The notes beneath the pieces were generated by a model. That model was not told the DNA's origin, did not search any database, and saw only the letters and a program-made list of their open reading frames with translations. Position numbers and translations under genes: made by a program. From DIGJ01 sp041739345 (GTDB taxonomy: Bacteria; Bacillota; Clostridia; Lachnospirales; Lachnospiraceae), in the NCBI GenBank assembly GCA_041739345.1, contig JBGSNZ010000005.1:1-64000 (forward strand): a stretch of 64,000 nt of DNA. The letters run 5' to 3'. Numbering within the stretch: position 1 is the stretch's first letter; the number at the start of each line of letters is the position of its first letter. Below are positions 1-9,010 of the stretch, one piece after another.

Positions 1-632
1 ACTTCATTTCCACCGATTGCATACATATATTTACCATGTCTTGTCTTATTGTATAAGAACCACATAAATAAACCAAACGCAAATGCAATGAAGAATAGAT
101 ATGGAACTCCTAAAAACTTACCACTCGCAATTTCGGTATAATCCTTACGGTAACCACCTAAAGGAACTGCTTTTGTATAAACCAAGCAAATACCATAAAC
201 GATTGTCTGCATACCCAGTGTTGCGATAAATGGAGGCACCTGCCAAAACGATACGACACAACCATTAATAAAACCAAAGATACAACAGATTGCAACTACA
301 ATTAGTAATACAACGATGATTGGAAGCTGTGGTAAATTAGGGAAAAATTTAGCACTATAATCTGGTTTCTGTAGCAAAGTACCTGCAATACAAGCACCCA
401 ATCCAACCGTACGACCTGCTGAAAGGTCATTACCCTTTGTTATTAAACATCCCGAAATACCAAGTGCAATGATAAAACGAACTGCTGTATTGACAGAAAT
501 ATTTGAGAAGTTATTTATGGAAAGAAAATTTGGTTTTAAAATACTAACTAAAACTACCATCAATAATACAATAATAATTAAAATATTTTCTGAAATGACT
601 TTTCTGAGATCTAAACTTTTTGCTTTATTCAT
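1..632 (-). CDS. mglC: MglC, galactose/methyl-galactoside ABC permease (3' partial)
   Basis: Membrane permease of the MglBAC sugar importer. The C-terminus lies beyond the left edge. The visible part has hydrophobic membrane segments and the family signature around residues 50-75 (RFIIALGISGCLITKG, then NDLSAGR). I chose the ATG at 632 over the in-frame ATG at 641 because AAGGAGG sits about 8 bases before 632 but almost touches 641. It lies 15 bases after the mglA stop, so it is the third gene of mglB-mglA-mglC. Confident in family; the exact sugar is inferred from MglB next door. Confidence 0.9.
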   Translation of the reverse strand, partial: MNKAKSLDLRKVISENILIIIVLLMVVLVSILKPNFLSINNFSNISVNTAVRFIIALGISGCLITKGNDLSAGRTVGLGACIAGTLLQKPDYSAKFFPNLPQLPIIVVLLIVVAICCIFGFINGCVVSFWQVPPFIATLGMQTIVYGICLVYTKAVPLGGYRKDYTEIASGKFLGVPYLFFIAFAFGLFMWFLYNKTRHGKYMYAIGGNE

Positions 633-646
633 TTTTGACATCCTCC

Positions 647-2155
647 TTAATTGAATTTTGTTGCGAAATGCATGATATTTTCCTGGGTTGCTTCTTCACC
701 GGAAACTTCACCTGTTACTTTTCCGTTACACATTACTACGATACGGTCAGACATGCCGATAAGCTCTGCCATTTCAGATGAAATCATTATGATTGCTTTT
801 CCTTGTTTCGCCAAATCAATCATAATCTGATATATTTCATATTTCGCACCAACGTCAATACCCCTTGTAGGCTCATCCATAATAAGGATGTCTGGGTTAT
901 TTGCCAACCATCTGGATATGATAACCTTTTGCTGGTTACCTCCGGATAAAGATTGGATTAAAGTCTTTGAACTAGGTGTTTTAATACTCAATTTTGCAAC
1001 ATTATCATTTACTAATTTTTCAATTTTAGCATCATTAAGTACTATCCCTGCATCTACATATTGGTCTAAAGATGCAATCGACACATTATCTGCAATCGAT
1101 AATACACCGAAAATTCCAGTTCCTCTTCGATCTTCTGTTATAAGCCCAATACCGTCTCTAATCGCATCTTTTGGTCTTTTGATCGTTATCTTTTTACCTT
1201 TAAAGTAAATCTCACCGCTTGCTATGTTTCGAATACCAAACACCGCTTCCATGAGTTCCGTTCTTTGTGCTCCTACCAAACCACCCAGTCCTAAAATTTC
1301 ACCTTTACGTAAGGAAAGGTTAACATCTTTAAAAGACTTAGGTAAAATACTGGTTAGACCTTTTAACTCAAGAATTGGTTCCCCTGGTACGTTATCCCTT
1401 GGTGGAAACAGATTGGTAAGTTCACGACCAACCATCTTTGCAATAATTGTGTCAATTGATAAATCTTTTGATTCCCATGTTCCAACATACTGACCATCAC
1501 GCATGATGGAAACATCATCCGAGATTCGAAGAATTTCATCCATCTTGTGTGATATATAAATAATGGAAACTCCATTATCTCTCAAATCATTGATGATACG
1601 GAACAAGGCTTCTACTTCATTATCCGTTAAAGATGAGGTAGGTTCATCCAAAATAACTACTTTTGCATTCATAGAAACTGCTTTTGCTATTTCAACCGAT
1701 TGCATCTGGGAAATCGATAAGGTCCCCAATTTTGCTTTCGGATCATATTCCATTCTAACTTGCTTTAAAAGCTCATATGCTTCCTCATACATTCTTTTAT
1801 GATCAATTACCTTTAATGGACCAACTTGTCTAAGTGGATATCTTCCACAGAAAATATTCTCTGCTATGCTTCGTTCTGGAATTGGCTGCAACTCCTGATG
1901 AACCATTGCTATTCCCTTGTGTAATGCATCATCTGCATTTAAAATTTGAACGGATTCCCCGTTTAAGTTAATTTCGCCTTCATCCATTTTGTAAATTCCA
2001 AACAAGCACTTCATCAAAGTGGATTTTCCAGCTCCGTTCTCTCCCATCAGAGCGTGAACAGTTCCGGGTCTAACTTTAATGGTTACGTTATCCAGTGCTT
2101 TAACCCCAGGAAAGCTCTTGGAAATTCCACGCATTTCTAACATATATTCACTCAT
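647..2155 (-). CDS. mglA: MglA, galactose/glucose ABC importer ATPase
   Basis: Cytoplasmic ATPase with two fused ABC domains (502 aa), the usual length for the MglA/RbsA family. Domain 1 (about 1-240) has Walker A GENGAGKST, a degenerate signature SISQMQ and Walker B VILDEPTSSLT. Domain 2 (about 255-500) has a degenerate Walker A region (GGLVGAQRTE), signature LSGGNQQKV and IMDEPTRGID. One good and one degenerate site is normal for this family. It sits between the binding-protein gene, separated by a stem-loop, and mglC. Confidence 0.93.
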   Translation of the reverse strand: MSEYMLEMRGISKSFPGVKALDNVTIKVRPGTVHALMGENGAGKSTLMKCLFGIYKMDEGEINLNGESVQILNADDALHKGIAMVHQELQPIPERSIAENIFCGRYPLRQVGPLKVIDHKRMYEEAYELLKQVRMEYDPKAKLGTLSISQMQSVEIAKAVSMNAKVVILDEPTSSLTDNEVEALFRIINDLRDNGVSIIYISHKMDEILRISDDVSIMRDGQYVGTWESKDLSIDTIIAKMVGRELTNLFPPRDNVPGEPILELKGLTSILPKSFKDVNLSLRKGEILGLGGLVGAQRTELMEAVFGIRNIASGEIYFKGKKITIKRPKDAIRDGIGLITEDRRGTGIFGVLSIADNVSIASLDQYVDAGIVLNDAKIEKLVNDNVAKLSIKTPSSKTLIQSLSGGNQQKVIISRWLANNPDILIMDEPTRGIDVGAKYEIYQIMIDLAKQGKAIIMISSEMAELIGMSDRIVVMCNGKVTGEVSGEEATQENIMHFATKFN

Positions 2156-2179
2156 GTCGTAACCTTCCTTTCATAGAAA

Positions 2180-2208
2180 CTTGGGTGTGCATTTCTTACA
2201 CACCCAAG
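2180..2208 (-). terminator. Stem-loop between mglB and mglA
   Basis: Perfect 10-bp arms (CTTGGGTGTG / CACACCCAAG) with a 9-base loop lie just after the mglB stop. The tract after it is only weakly U-rich, so read-through into mglA is expected. Such hairpins commonly protect or partly terminate the binding-protein mRNA, giving more MglB than MglA. Function inferred from position. Confidence 0.6.
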
Positions 2209-2231
2209 AATTAGTTTTGACTTCGTTTCAA

Positions 2232-3335
2232 TTACTGAAGAAGATCTAAGATTTCCTGTGCATTATCCTGAGTAACTTTGATATAATCTACACCGATTAA
2301 TGTTTCAAGTGTATCACCAGCTGCGAATGAAGCTGCTGCTTCTGCTGCTGCATGAGACTGTCCAATATGGTCATTGAATACTGTACCTGTTATAGTTCCA
2401 GCAATTACACCTTCAAGAGCATCTGTTAAAGCGTCAACACCTAATAAATAGATATCTTTTCCAACAGTTCTGCCTGCTGCTTCAATAGCCTGCTTAGCGC
2501 CAAGAGCCATAGCATCATTGTTACAGAATACAACTTCAACTGCATCTCCGTTAGCTGTTAATGCATTAGCAACGATTTCCTGTCCTCTTGCCTGATCCCA
2601 GTCACCACGCTGTGCATCAAGTTCTTCCACTTTCATGCCCGCATCTGTTAAAGCTTTGATTGAGAATTCAGTTCTATACTGAGCATCTACGTTTTCTGGA
2701 TCACCAATTACCATTACATAAGAAACTGTTCCATCGCCATTGATATCACCTTTATTAGGTAAATCTAAAACAATTTCGCCCTGGAATGTTCCGGACTGTT
2801 TCGCATCAGCACCTACATAAGTAGCTTTGACCCCGTTGTCAGTCCATCTTTGTTTTTCAGTATCATCTGGTTCACGGTTAATGAATACAACTGGAATGCC
2901 AGCTGTGTTACATTGATCAGTAATCTGCTGAGCTGCTGATGACTGTACTAAGTTTACGATAAGTACGTCAACATCTTCAGTGATGAAGTTCTGAATCTGG
3001 TTTGTCTGCTCTACTTGGTCGTTCTTACCATCCATAATAGATACAGTAGCACCGCCTGCTTCTAAGTAAGATTGTAATTCATTTCTATAAAGTGTCATGA
3101 AGTTATCATCAAATTTATAGATACAAACTCCGATGTTTAAACCTTCTACTCCTGGACAGCCTTCTGTTACTGCTGCTTCTGTTGTTGCTGCTGGTTCTGC
3201 TGTTGCTGCTGCCTCAGTTGTTGCTGCTGGTTCTGTTGTTGCTTTTTCCTCTGTTGCAGTTTTTGATCCACAACCTGCTAACATTGTTGCTGACATTGCC
3301 AAGCAAAGTGTTAGTGCTAATAATTTCTTTCTCAT
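2232..3335 (-). CDS. mglB: MglB, galactose/glucose-binding lipoprotein
   Basis: Solute-binding lipoprotein anchored outside the membrane that delivers sugar to MglA/MglC. The start ATG at 3335 (MRKKLLAL) has GGGAGG at proper spacing; an upstream in-frame ATG lacks one. The 367-aa product has a signal peptide ending in lipobox LAGC. An Ala/Thr/Glu-rich linker with repeated AATTEAA-like units (about 25-58) precedes a type I periplasmic-binding fold. An EF-hand-like calcium loop (DINGDGTVSYV, near 190) is typical of MglB. First gene of the mgl operon. Confidence 0.92.
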   Translation of the reverse strand: MRKKLLALTLCLAMSATMLAGCGSKTATEEKATTEPAATTEAAATAEPAATTEAAVTEGCPGVEGLNIGVCIYKFDDNFMTLYRNELQSYLEAGGATVSIMDGKNDQVEQTNQIQNFITEDVDVLIVNLVQSSAAQQITDQCNTAGIPVVFINREPDDTEKQRWTDNGVKATYVGADAKQSGTFQGEIVLDLPNKGDINGDGTVSYVMVIGDPENVDAQYRTEFSIKALTDAGMKVEELDAQRGDWDQARGQEIVANALTANGDAVEVVFCNNDAMALGAKQAIEAAGRTVGKDIYLLGVDALTDALEGVIAGTITGTVFNDHIGQSHAAAEAAASFAAGDTLETLIGVDYIKVTQDNAQEILDLLQ

Positions 3336-3387
3336 GTTCACATGTCCTCCCTTAAACATTTTGTTCATATTTATCAGTTACAAGCAC

Positions 3388-3416
3388 ATTATAGCAATCT
3401 GTTTATGCAAATTACA
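3388..3416 (-). promoter_or_regulatory. mgl promoter, extended -10
   Basis: On the minus strand TGCTATAAT forms an extended -10 element (hexamer 3388-3393) about 50 bases before the mglB start. The -35 hexamer 17 bases upstream (TGTAAT) is poor, which suits an activated or extended -10 promoter. I saw no clear cre site. Confidence 0.5.
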
Positions 3417-3501
3417 TAGAAAATCCTACTGTGAACCATGAAAATCCTTTTCTGTTTATTAATTTCATATATTTCTTTCTTTACGTCAGCCTATCTTTCG
3501 T

Positions 3502-3846
3502 TTATTTTTCATTGTTATCATCAATTTCTTGTTTAGACTCGTCACTTATATCTTGATTTGCATCCTTTTCTTCGTCACTTTCTACATCTTCATCGTCATG
3601 TGCCTCCCTGTACTCCTTCGTATATAGTCCAATGGATCCTGACAATATGAAAAATGCACAAAAAAAGGATAAAATAACCACTGACGCAACAACAATGACA
3701 GGATTCGTAACATCTGGTTCTTTCATACCAGCTATTATTTGATACACGATATAAATCAGATAGAATCCAACGAAGGTCCTTAAAACGTATGAAGTCTTAG
3801 GTACTCGTTTATTAATCCACAAAAATTTCTTCCAGTTAAAATTCAT
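3502..3846 (-). CDS. Small membrane protein with acidic tail, unknown
   Basis: A 114-aa protein that I do not recognise. Residues 1-20 are basic. Two membrane segments follow (about 22-40 and 50-73), then a very acidic C-terminal tail (about 85-114, mostly D/E/S/N). The topology predicts both ends on the same side. It has an A/G-poor but usable ribosome site (AAAGGAGAATTG) and stands alone between the mgl promoter and the divergent EAL gene. Confidence 0.6.
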   Translation of the reverse strand: MNFNWKKFLWINKRVPKTSYVLRTFVGFYLIYIVYQIIAGMKEPDVTNPVIVVASVVILSFFCAFFILSGSIGLYTKEYREAHDDEDVESDEEKDANQDISDESKQEIDDNNEK

Positions 3847-3999
3847 TTCAATTCTCCTTTTTCTTTTTTATCATTTTATCATTTTATCATTACAAAGTAT
3901 AGTTTACAAGATATTATAAAAGCAAGCATGTTCGCTTGAGACTTGATGTCAAAACATGTAGATAATTAGGTGCATTTGTAATTATTTGTAAATCATCAA

Positions 4000-4028
4000 T
4001 TGATTTTTTATTCATCAAATGTTATAAT
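4000..4028 (+). promoter_or_regulatory. Promoter of the EAL gene
   Basis: TTGATT (4000-4005) and TATAAT (4023-4028) with a 17-base spacer, about 40 bases before the start codon: a near-consensus housekeeping promoter. Confidence 0.75.
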
Positions 4029-4066
4029 ATATTCGCACTGAATATACGAGTTTGGAGGACTACGGC

Positions 4067-5977
4067 TTGCACTATAATATAGATATAGAATTCGTATCGC
4101 TTATATTTTTAATTGTAATCATGGCTTTTTATTATGCAAGTGCACATATGTTTAATTTAAGCAATAAATTGTTTGCTTTTATTTTAGCAGATTCTTTTTG
4201 TACGCTTAGCTTGAATATTATTACATCTTATACTATTTCCTTTGCATATCGCGTACCTCCTATTATAAACCATCTGTTAAATCCTCTTTTTTATCTGAGT
4301 CAGATGCTTCTTTGTATTCTATTTACCGTTTATATATTTTCTCTGGTAGGCTACATATCTCCAGTGAATAAACGCACTATTTGTATTCTGCTATTTCCGA
4401 TGTTTCCCGCCTGTATGCTTGCATTACTTTCACCGTTTACAGACTTGATTTACTATTTTGATGAAACTTACCAGTTTCATCATGGAAACCTTTATTTTCT
4501 ACTTTATATATTTGCTGCTTATTTTCTATGTGTTAATATGCGTTTTGTGATTTACTATCGTAAATACTTACCCAGACTTCAGTTTTACACACTTCTTTCC
4601 ATTATTTTTATTCTTATTATTACAGCTATATTACAGCAGTATTACCCGAGTTGTCTTCTTAGTGGACTTCCTGTAACATTATCCATATTTACCATGTATT
4701 TAACATTTCAAAATCCACAAAGCTATATTGATAAAATGACTGGATTATACGAACGAAATGCTTTTCATTTATGTATCAAAGAACTGATTTTATATCAGTC
4801 TTCTTTTGATTTACTCTTAATTGATGCTAGTAATTTAAATTTTATTTACCAACACTTTGGACTTGATGGGTATGAACTTTTAATTAATAAAATTGCAAAG
4901 ATTCTGCAGGATTCATATACTTCCAAAAAGATATTTCGCATCGATCGCGATCGATTTGCCTTGATTGTATCGGAACATTCAAACGAGGTGCTGTATTCCT
5001 TACAAGAACATTTTGCTCAAAGTTATACATTATTTGATAGTGAAATTAAAATTTCAGTTAACATTGGTAAAGCACATATGAGTGAATATGCTTCCACAGC
5101 GGAGGATGTGCTATCCATTACTGAAAGCGCATTTTCTTTATTAAAAGATAGCACAAAAGATTCCTATGCTGAAATTAATAAAGAAACGATTGATCTTTTT
5201 ATGCGAGAATTAGCAGTAGAGGAAGCTCTTCGTACCGCCATTGAAAAGGATTCCTTTGAAGTTTATTTTCAACCAATTATCAGTACAAAAGTAAAAAAAG
5301 CAACTGCTGCAGAAGCCCTTCTTCGACTAAACGATCCCTATCTAGGGTCAATTCCTCCAGATGAATTTATTTGTATTGCGGAAAATCGAGGACTCATTAA
5401 CCAGATTGGAAAAATTGTTTTAGAAAAATCTTGCCGCTTCATTTCTGAAAACAAACTATGGAAACATGGAATAGAAATCATCCATGTAAATTTATCCGCT
5501 GTTCAATGTATGGACATTACACTATGCGAACAGATTGAGAAGACCATTTCAAAATTTCATATTCCATTTGAACTTTTGAATTTTGAAATTACCGAAACGG
5601 CAGTGATTGAATCAAAGCAGCAACTTTTGGATACTATGAAGCAACTTTCCAATCTTGGTATTACATTTGCTATGGATGATTATGGAAGTGGTTATTCAAA
5701 TAGCCAGACACTGATTGATTTTCCGTTTGATATCATAAAATTTGATAAAGATTTATTATGGAATTGTGATACCAATGAGCAATCTTTCATTTTATACCGG
5801 AACAATACCTTAATGATGAAAGAAATGGGTCTGACTGTGATAGCAGAAGGTGCGGAAACAAAAGAGCAAATAAACATGCTTAATGAATTAGGAATAGACT
5901 TTATTCAGGGCTATTACTATAGTAAGCCATTAAATCAGCAAGAATTCATGCAATTTATTCAGAAAAAAAACAGATGA
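4067..5977 (+). CDS. Membrane GGDEF-like/EAL protein, probable c-di-GMP phosphodiesterase
   Basis: Predicted to hydrolyse c-di-GMP at the membrane. I chose the TTG at 4067 because GGAGG lies 8 bases before it; a TTG at 4052 overlaps that site. In the 636-aa product, residues 1-215 hold about seven membrane helices. Residues 230-365 are a GGDEF-like domain whose active motif is lost (RIDRDRFALI), so it should not make c-di-GMP. Residues 380-635 are an EAL domain with the catalytic set present: AEALLRL, NLSA, ITETAV, DDYGSGYS, IKFDKD, IAEGAE and IQGYYYSKPL. Monocistronic, ending in a strong terminator. Confidence 0.88.
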   Translation: MHYNIDIEFVSLIFLIVIMAFYYASAHMFNLSNKLFAFILADSFCTLSLNIITSYTISFAYRVPPIINHLLNPLFYLSQMLLCILFTVYIFSLVGYISPVNKRTICILLFPMFPACMLALLSPFTDLIYYFDETYQFHHGNLYFLLYIFAAYFLCVNMRFVIYYRKYLPRLQFYTLLSIIFILIITAILQQYYPSCLLSGLPVTLSIFTMYLTFQNPQSYIDKMTGLYERNAFHLCIKELILYQSSFDLLLIDASNLNFIYQHFGLDGYELLINKIAKILQDSYTSKKIFRIDRDRFALIVSEHSNEVLYSLQEHFAQSYTLFDSEIKISVNIGKAHMSEYASTAEDVLSITESAFSLLKDSTKDSYAEINKETIDLFMRELAVEEALRTAIEKDSFEVYFQPIISTKVKKATAAEALLRLNDPYLGSIPPDEFICIAENRGLINQIGKIVLEKSCRFISENKLWKHGIEIIHVNLSAVQCMDITLCEQIEKTISKFHIPFELLNFEITETAVIESKQQLLDTMKQLSNLGITFAMDDYGSGYSNSQTLIDFPFDIIKFDKDLLWNCDTNEQSFILYRNNTLMMKEMGLTVIAEGAETKEQINMLNELGIDFIQGYYYSKPLNQQEFMQFIQKKNR

Positions 5978-6018
5978 AATGAGGATTTTGAAAAAATCCT
6001 CATTTCATCTGTTTTTTT
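5964..6018. terminator. Bidirectional terminator between convergent genes
   Basis: Long inverted repeat (arms near 5965-5986 and 5995-6017, built on ACAGATGAAATGAGGAT) ending in T-runs on both strands. It contains the stop codon of the EAL gene and closes the alpha-galactoside operon coming from the right. The minus-strand arm also carries the stop of the GGDEF remnant. Confidence 0.88.
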
Positions 6019-6135
6019 CGTATATACATATCTTCATCTGCGCGATTTAAGGTATCTAGAAGCGTACTATCTTTCGATTTATCATATACTGCATTTCCGT
6101 AAGCTAAAGATAAACTCCTTCTCCTAATGGTAAAC
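6000..6135 (-). pseudogene. C-terminal stump of a GGDEF (diguanylate cyclase) domain
   Basis: Right after the symporter stop the minus strand reads about 40 residues matching the end of a GGDEF domain: SLSLAYGNAVYD, then KSKDSTLLDTLNRADEDMY and a lysine-rich end with a TGA at 6000-6002. The AYG-x-A-x-YD and RADE-x-MY signatures are diagnostic. There is no start, no GGDEF motif and no upstream half. I read it as the remnant of a cyclase gene deleted when the neighbouring genes came together. Confidence 0.72.
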
Positions 6136-6142
6136 GTTGCTT

Positions 6143-7495
6143 CTATCTTTGAATGATGGCATTAACTTCCTTCTCATTGTAGAAAAATAATACCATTCCT
6201 CCTAACGCACAGAACGCACATGCAATGATTGCTACTATACGATATCCACTACCACTGGAAGAACCAAGCGTAGCAACCGCAGTGAAAATAAGCATGGATA
6301 TACTCTGTCCTAATTTAAATGCAAAGGTGCGTGCTGCATAATACATTCCTTCTCTGTTTTCTCCAGTAACCTTTGCATCACTTTGGGAAATATCAGCAAC
6401 CATTGCCTGTGGCAAAATTCCAAAGATAGCCATAGGAAGTGCTGCAATGGCAACTAAAATGAATCCTTGTACCGTTGGACTGATTGGTAGTGCGCTTCCA
6501 AAAAATGCGGTAAAAAGATAAGCCAAGGCAAACATGCAAAAAGCAAGTAACACCAATTTCTTTTTTCCCATCTTCTTTGATATGATATTGATCGGCAAAT
6601 AAAATGCCAAGGATAGTGCGGTCATAGCTACAAAGTATACAGTTGACATCGTTTCTTGTAAGTGGAGTAATGAAGTAACAAAGAACGGAAGACCAGTCTG
6701 GAACATAGTCAATGCTATAAAGTACAAAATATCAGACCCTACAAAAATACGGAAGTTTTTATTTTTGAATGTCTTAATTAAGGATGATATCGCAGTTCCT
6801 TCTACGGGTACTGCCTTTACATAATCTTTTTCATTGATTAAAAATGCAGGAATTAATAAGCAAATTAATGCAATGATAGCAAAAATAACAAACGTTGTAC
6901 GCATTGCAGTTACTCTTCCAAGTGGCGCTTCCAAAATCCCCCAAACAACAGGTGCCGCATAAGCAACTGCAGTTCCAACAATAAAGGTTAGGGAAATGCT
7001 GGTTGAAATATTAAGACGCTCCTCTTGTGTATGTCCAAGTTCCGGAATCAAAGCAGTATATGGCGTACAATAAGCAGTAATGGCTAAATAATAAATCATA
7101 ACAAATGCAAATAACCAAGCTGCATTAATCCAGCTTGTTGTATTAACCGGTGCGCAAAATACGAGTACTGTAGAAATTGCCAATGGTATTGCTGCTCCTC
7201 TTAAGAAAGGGATTCTACGTCCATTTTTTGATTTGCAACGATCCGACAATGATGCAATCCAAGGATCTGTAAATGCATCAAAAATTCTTCCCACCGCTGT
7301 AATTGATCCAATCACAGTAATAACTCCAAGAATAACTAAACCCTGTGGAATAAAAATTGTCTGTCCTGCCTGCTTTGCCGCCTGATCTGGCTGATAAAAA
7401 TAAACAAGCCAGTTTGATATTAATCCCGCTAACATTGCCCAACCGAATTGGCCAATTGCAAATAACCACATCTTTCCCATTGATAGTTTTTTCAT
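6143..7495 (-). CDS. GPH-family sugar:cation symporter (MelB-like)
   Basis: A 450-aa major-facilitator protein with about 12 membrane helices. It resembles glycoside-pentoside-hexuronide symporters: residues near 74-95 read FDAFTDPWIASLSDR followed by GRRIPF, the GPH version of the loop 2-3 motif. GGAGG precedes the ATG at 7495. It is last in the operon, 23 bases after the GT-like gene, so it probably imports the alpha-galactoside that the GH36 enzyme cleaves. Substrate inferred from context. Confidence 0.85.
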   Translation of the reverse strand: MKKLSMGKMWLFAIGQFGWAMLAGLISNWLVYFYQPDQAAKQAGQTIFIPQGLVILGVITVIGSITAVGRIFDAFTDPWIASLSDRCKSKNGRRIPFLRGAAIPLAISTVLVFCAPVNTTSWINAAWLFAFVMIYYLAITAYCTPYTALIPELGHTQEERLNISTSISLTFIVGTAVAYAAPVVWGILEAPLGRVTAMRTTFVIFAIIALICLLIPAFLINEKDYVKAVPVEGTAISSLIKTFKNKNFRIFVGSDILYFIALTMFQTGLPFFVTSLLHLQETMSTVYFVAMTALSLAFYLPINIISKKMGKKKLVLLAFCMFALAYLFTAFFGSALPISPTVQGFILVAIAALPMAIFGILPQAMVADISQSDAKVTGENREGMYYAARTFAFKLGQSISMLIFTAVATLGSSSGSGYRIVAIIACAFCALGGMVLFFYNEKEVNAIIQR

Positions 7496-7518
7496 AACGT
7501 ACCTCCATTTTTTATTTT

Positions 7519-9009
7519 CTATCGTTTTACAGCAAGTTCGACTACTTTATAAGCTCCGCTGTATATCTCGTTTTTGTTATTTTTCTTTATGTTTTCACAC
7601 ATAGAAATCAAAACATCTTTATCCTTAATAAACAGCTCCATCATCTGTAATGTATGTGGTATATCTCTACATTCTAAGGTGCCATCCCCAATTTCTGCTG
7701 AATGGATAGCTCCCCACATTTCATGACCTCCCACACGTTTAATGAAGAGTTTTGGAATTGGATAAAAAGCTAATTCACTTGGTTTTGTTACCAATACATC
7801 TGTACTTCTCATCAAAAGATTTGTCGCATAAACTGCTTCAAAAATATTAGAATGGTAGAATGCGTAGATTCCTTCCACGTCTTTGTCAATTGCCTGATTG
7901 GCAAAATCACAAGTCTTCTTCCAATTATCAAAACAGGTATGTGCCTTTGTAAGAACCTTTAATTCTTTTGTTAACTCATCCCATACATTTTTATAATCGC
8001 CAACATTTATGTAAAGCACTGCTTTTTTTTGTTCTATAAAAGGAATAAGATATGAAATAATGGCTGCAAAAATTTCCCTCTGTGCTCCTGCTCCACCAAT
8101 GGTTAATAAAAAACGAATCGGTTTATCCGTCGTTGTACGTTTGATTCTTGCATCACAGTCTTTTTCTATATTAGAAACTAGTTCATGATCAATGTAATGC
8201 CCCGTATATGCGACGTCGTCATTCTTCATTGGTTGAAGTACTTCGTTCTTATTCATACCATTTAGTAACCGGTATCCAAGGTAAGAAGAATGGGTTTGTA
8301 CTGTATGCAGACTTCCTTCTGATAAATGGAGTGCCATTGGCCAGTTATCTGGAATTGCATTTACTACCTTCGTCATTCCCGAATGAACGGCTGCCTGTGC
8401 TGGCCACACATGAGTTGCAACAAACGGCATATCCTTGGGGATATTTTTAAATACACTAGTCATAAGTTCTGCATTCTTTTGATCTGCTGCATTGTAAGAA
8501 ATTTTCCGAAATCCCTCATAATTCACTGGTTCCCAAACAAATTTATTGAACAACTTACTCTTTCCTGATAAGCGAGAGGCAAACGAATACATTTCATTTT
8601 GTGCATTAATTACTTTTCCACCTGTTGTTTGCTTATAGGAATTCAAATCCATCCAATAAGGTGTGTATCCTAGGGCATGTGCAGCAGAAGCTATTGCCAT
8701 TGAAATTCGGTAATGACCAAACCCCATTCGGATATTTCCCACAATTAAACCCTTCTCCAAATCAAAACTTCCATTTTTTCCTGCCTTATTCCTACTTGAA
8801 TTTTCAGCTGTATTCAAACTTTCATCAATTATAAAGTTCTCTACTCCTAATAAATCTCCAATGCTTTCATTCTTTTCAATTCGGATTGGATAATTTTTGT
8901 TACTATCATCTCCAAATTTCTTTAGGTATTTCTTTTTTGAATTTTCAGCCTTTTTTATCACTTTTCGGGTCATAGGATTACCAAAAATGTGACTGCTCTT
9001 ATCTTCCAT
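7519..9009 (-). CDS. GT-B-like protein of unknown function in alpha-galactoside operon
   Basis: I do not recognise the family of this 496-aa protein. Residues 1-75 are basic and polar. A first Rossmann-like half starts near 87 (GLIVGNIRMGFGHYR, glycine/histidine motif like MurG or MGDG synthase). The second half has FLLTIGGAGAQRE near 300 and TKPSELAFYPIPKLF near 410, where GT28 enzymes bind the sugar nucleotide. It has no signal peptide or membrane helix. It is translationally coupled: its ATG is one base after the GH36 stop, with AAGGAG inside the GH36 gene. It may be a glycosyltransferase or a nucleotide-sugar-dependent enzyme; activity unproven. Confidence 0.6.
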   Translation of the reverse strand: MEDKSSHIFGNPMTRKVIKKAENSKKKYLKKFGDDSNKNYPIRIEKNESIGDLLGVENFIIDESLNTAENSSRNKAGKNGSFDLEKGLIVGNIRMGFGHYRISMAIASAAHALGYTPYWMDLNSYKQTTGGKVINAQNEMYSFASRLSGKSKLFNKFVWEPVNYEGFRKISYNAADQKNAELMTSVFKNIPKDMPFVATHVWPAQAAVHSGMTKVVNAIPDNWPMALHLSEGSLHTVQTHSSYLGYRLLNGMNKNEVLQPMKNDDVAYTGHYIDHELVSNIEKDCDARIKRTTTDKPIRFLLTIGGAGAQREIFAAIISYLIPFIEQKKAVLYINVGDYKNVWDELTKELKVLTKAHTCFDNWKKTCDFANQAIDKDVEGIYAFYHSNIFEAVYATNLLMRSTDVLVTKPSELAFYPIPKLFIKRVGGHEMWGAIHSAEIGDGTLECRDIPHTLQMMELFIKDKDVLISMCENIKKNNKNEIYSGAYKVVELAVKR

Positions 9010-9010
9010 T

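Noticed and set aside
3133..3441. 102-aa plus-strand open frame over mglB
   Set aside because: Antisense shadow of the Ala/Thr-rich linker of the binding protein; no ribosome site or family.
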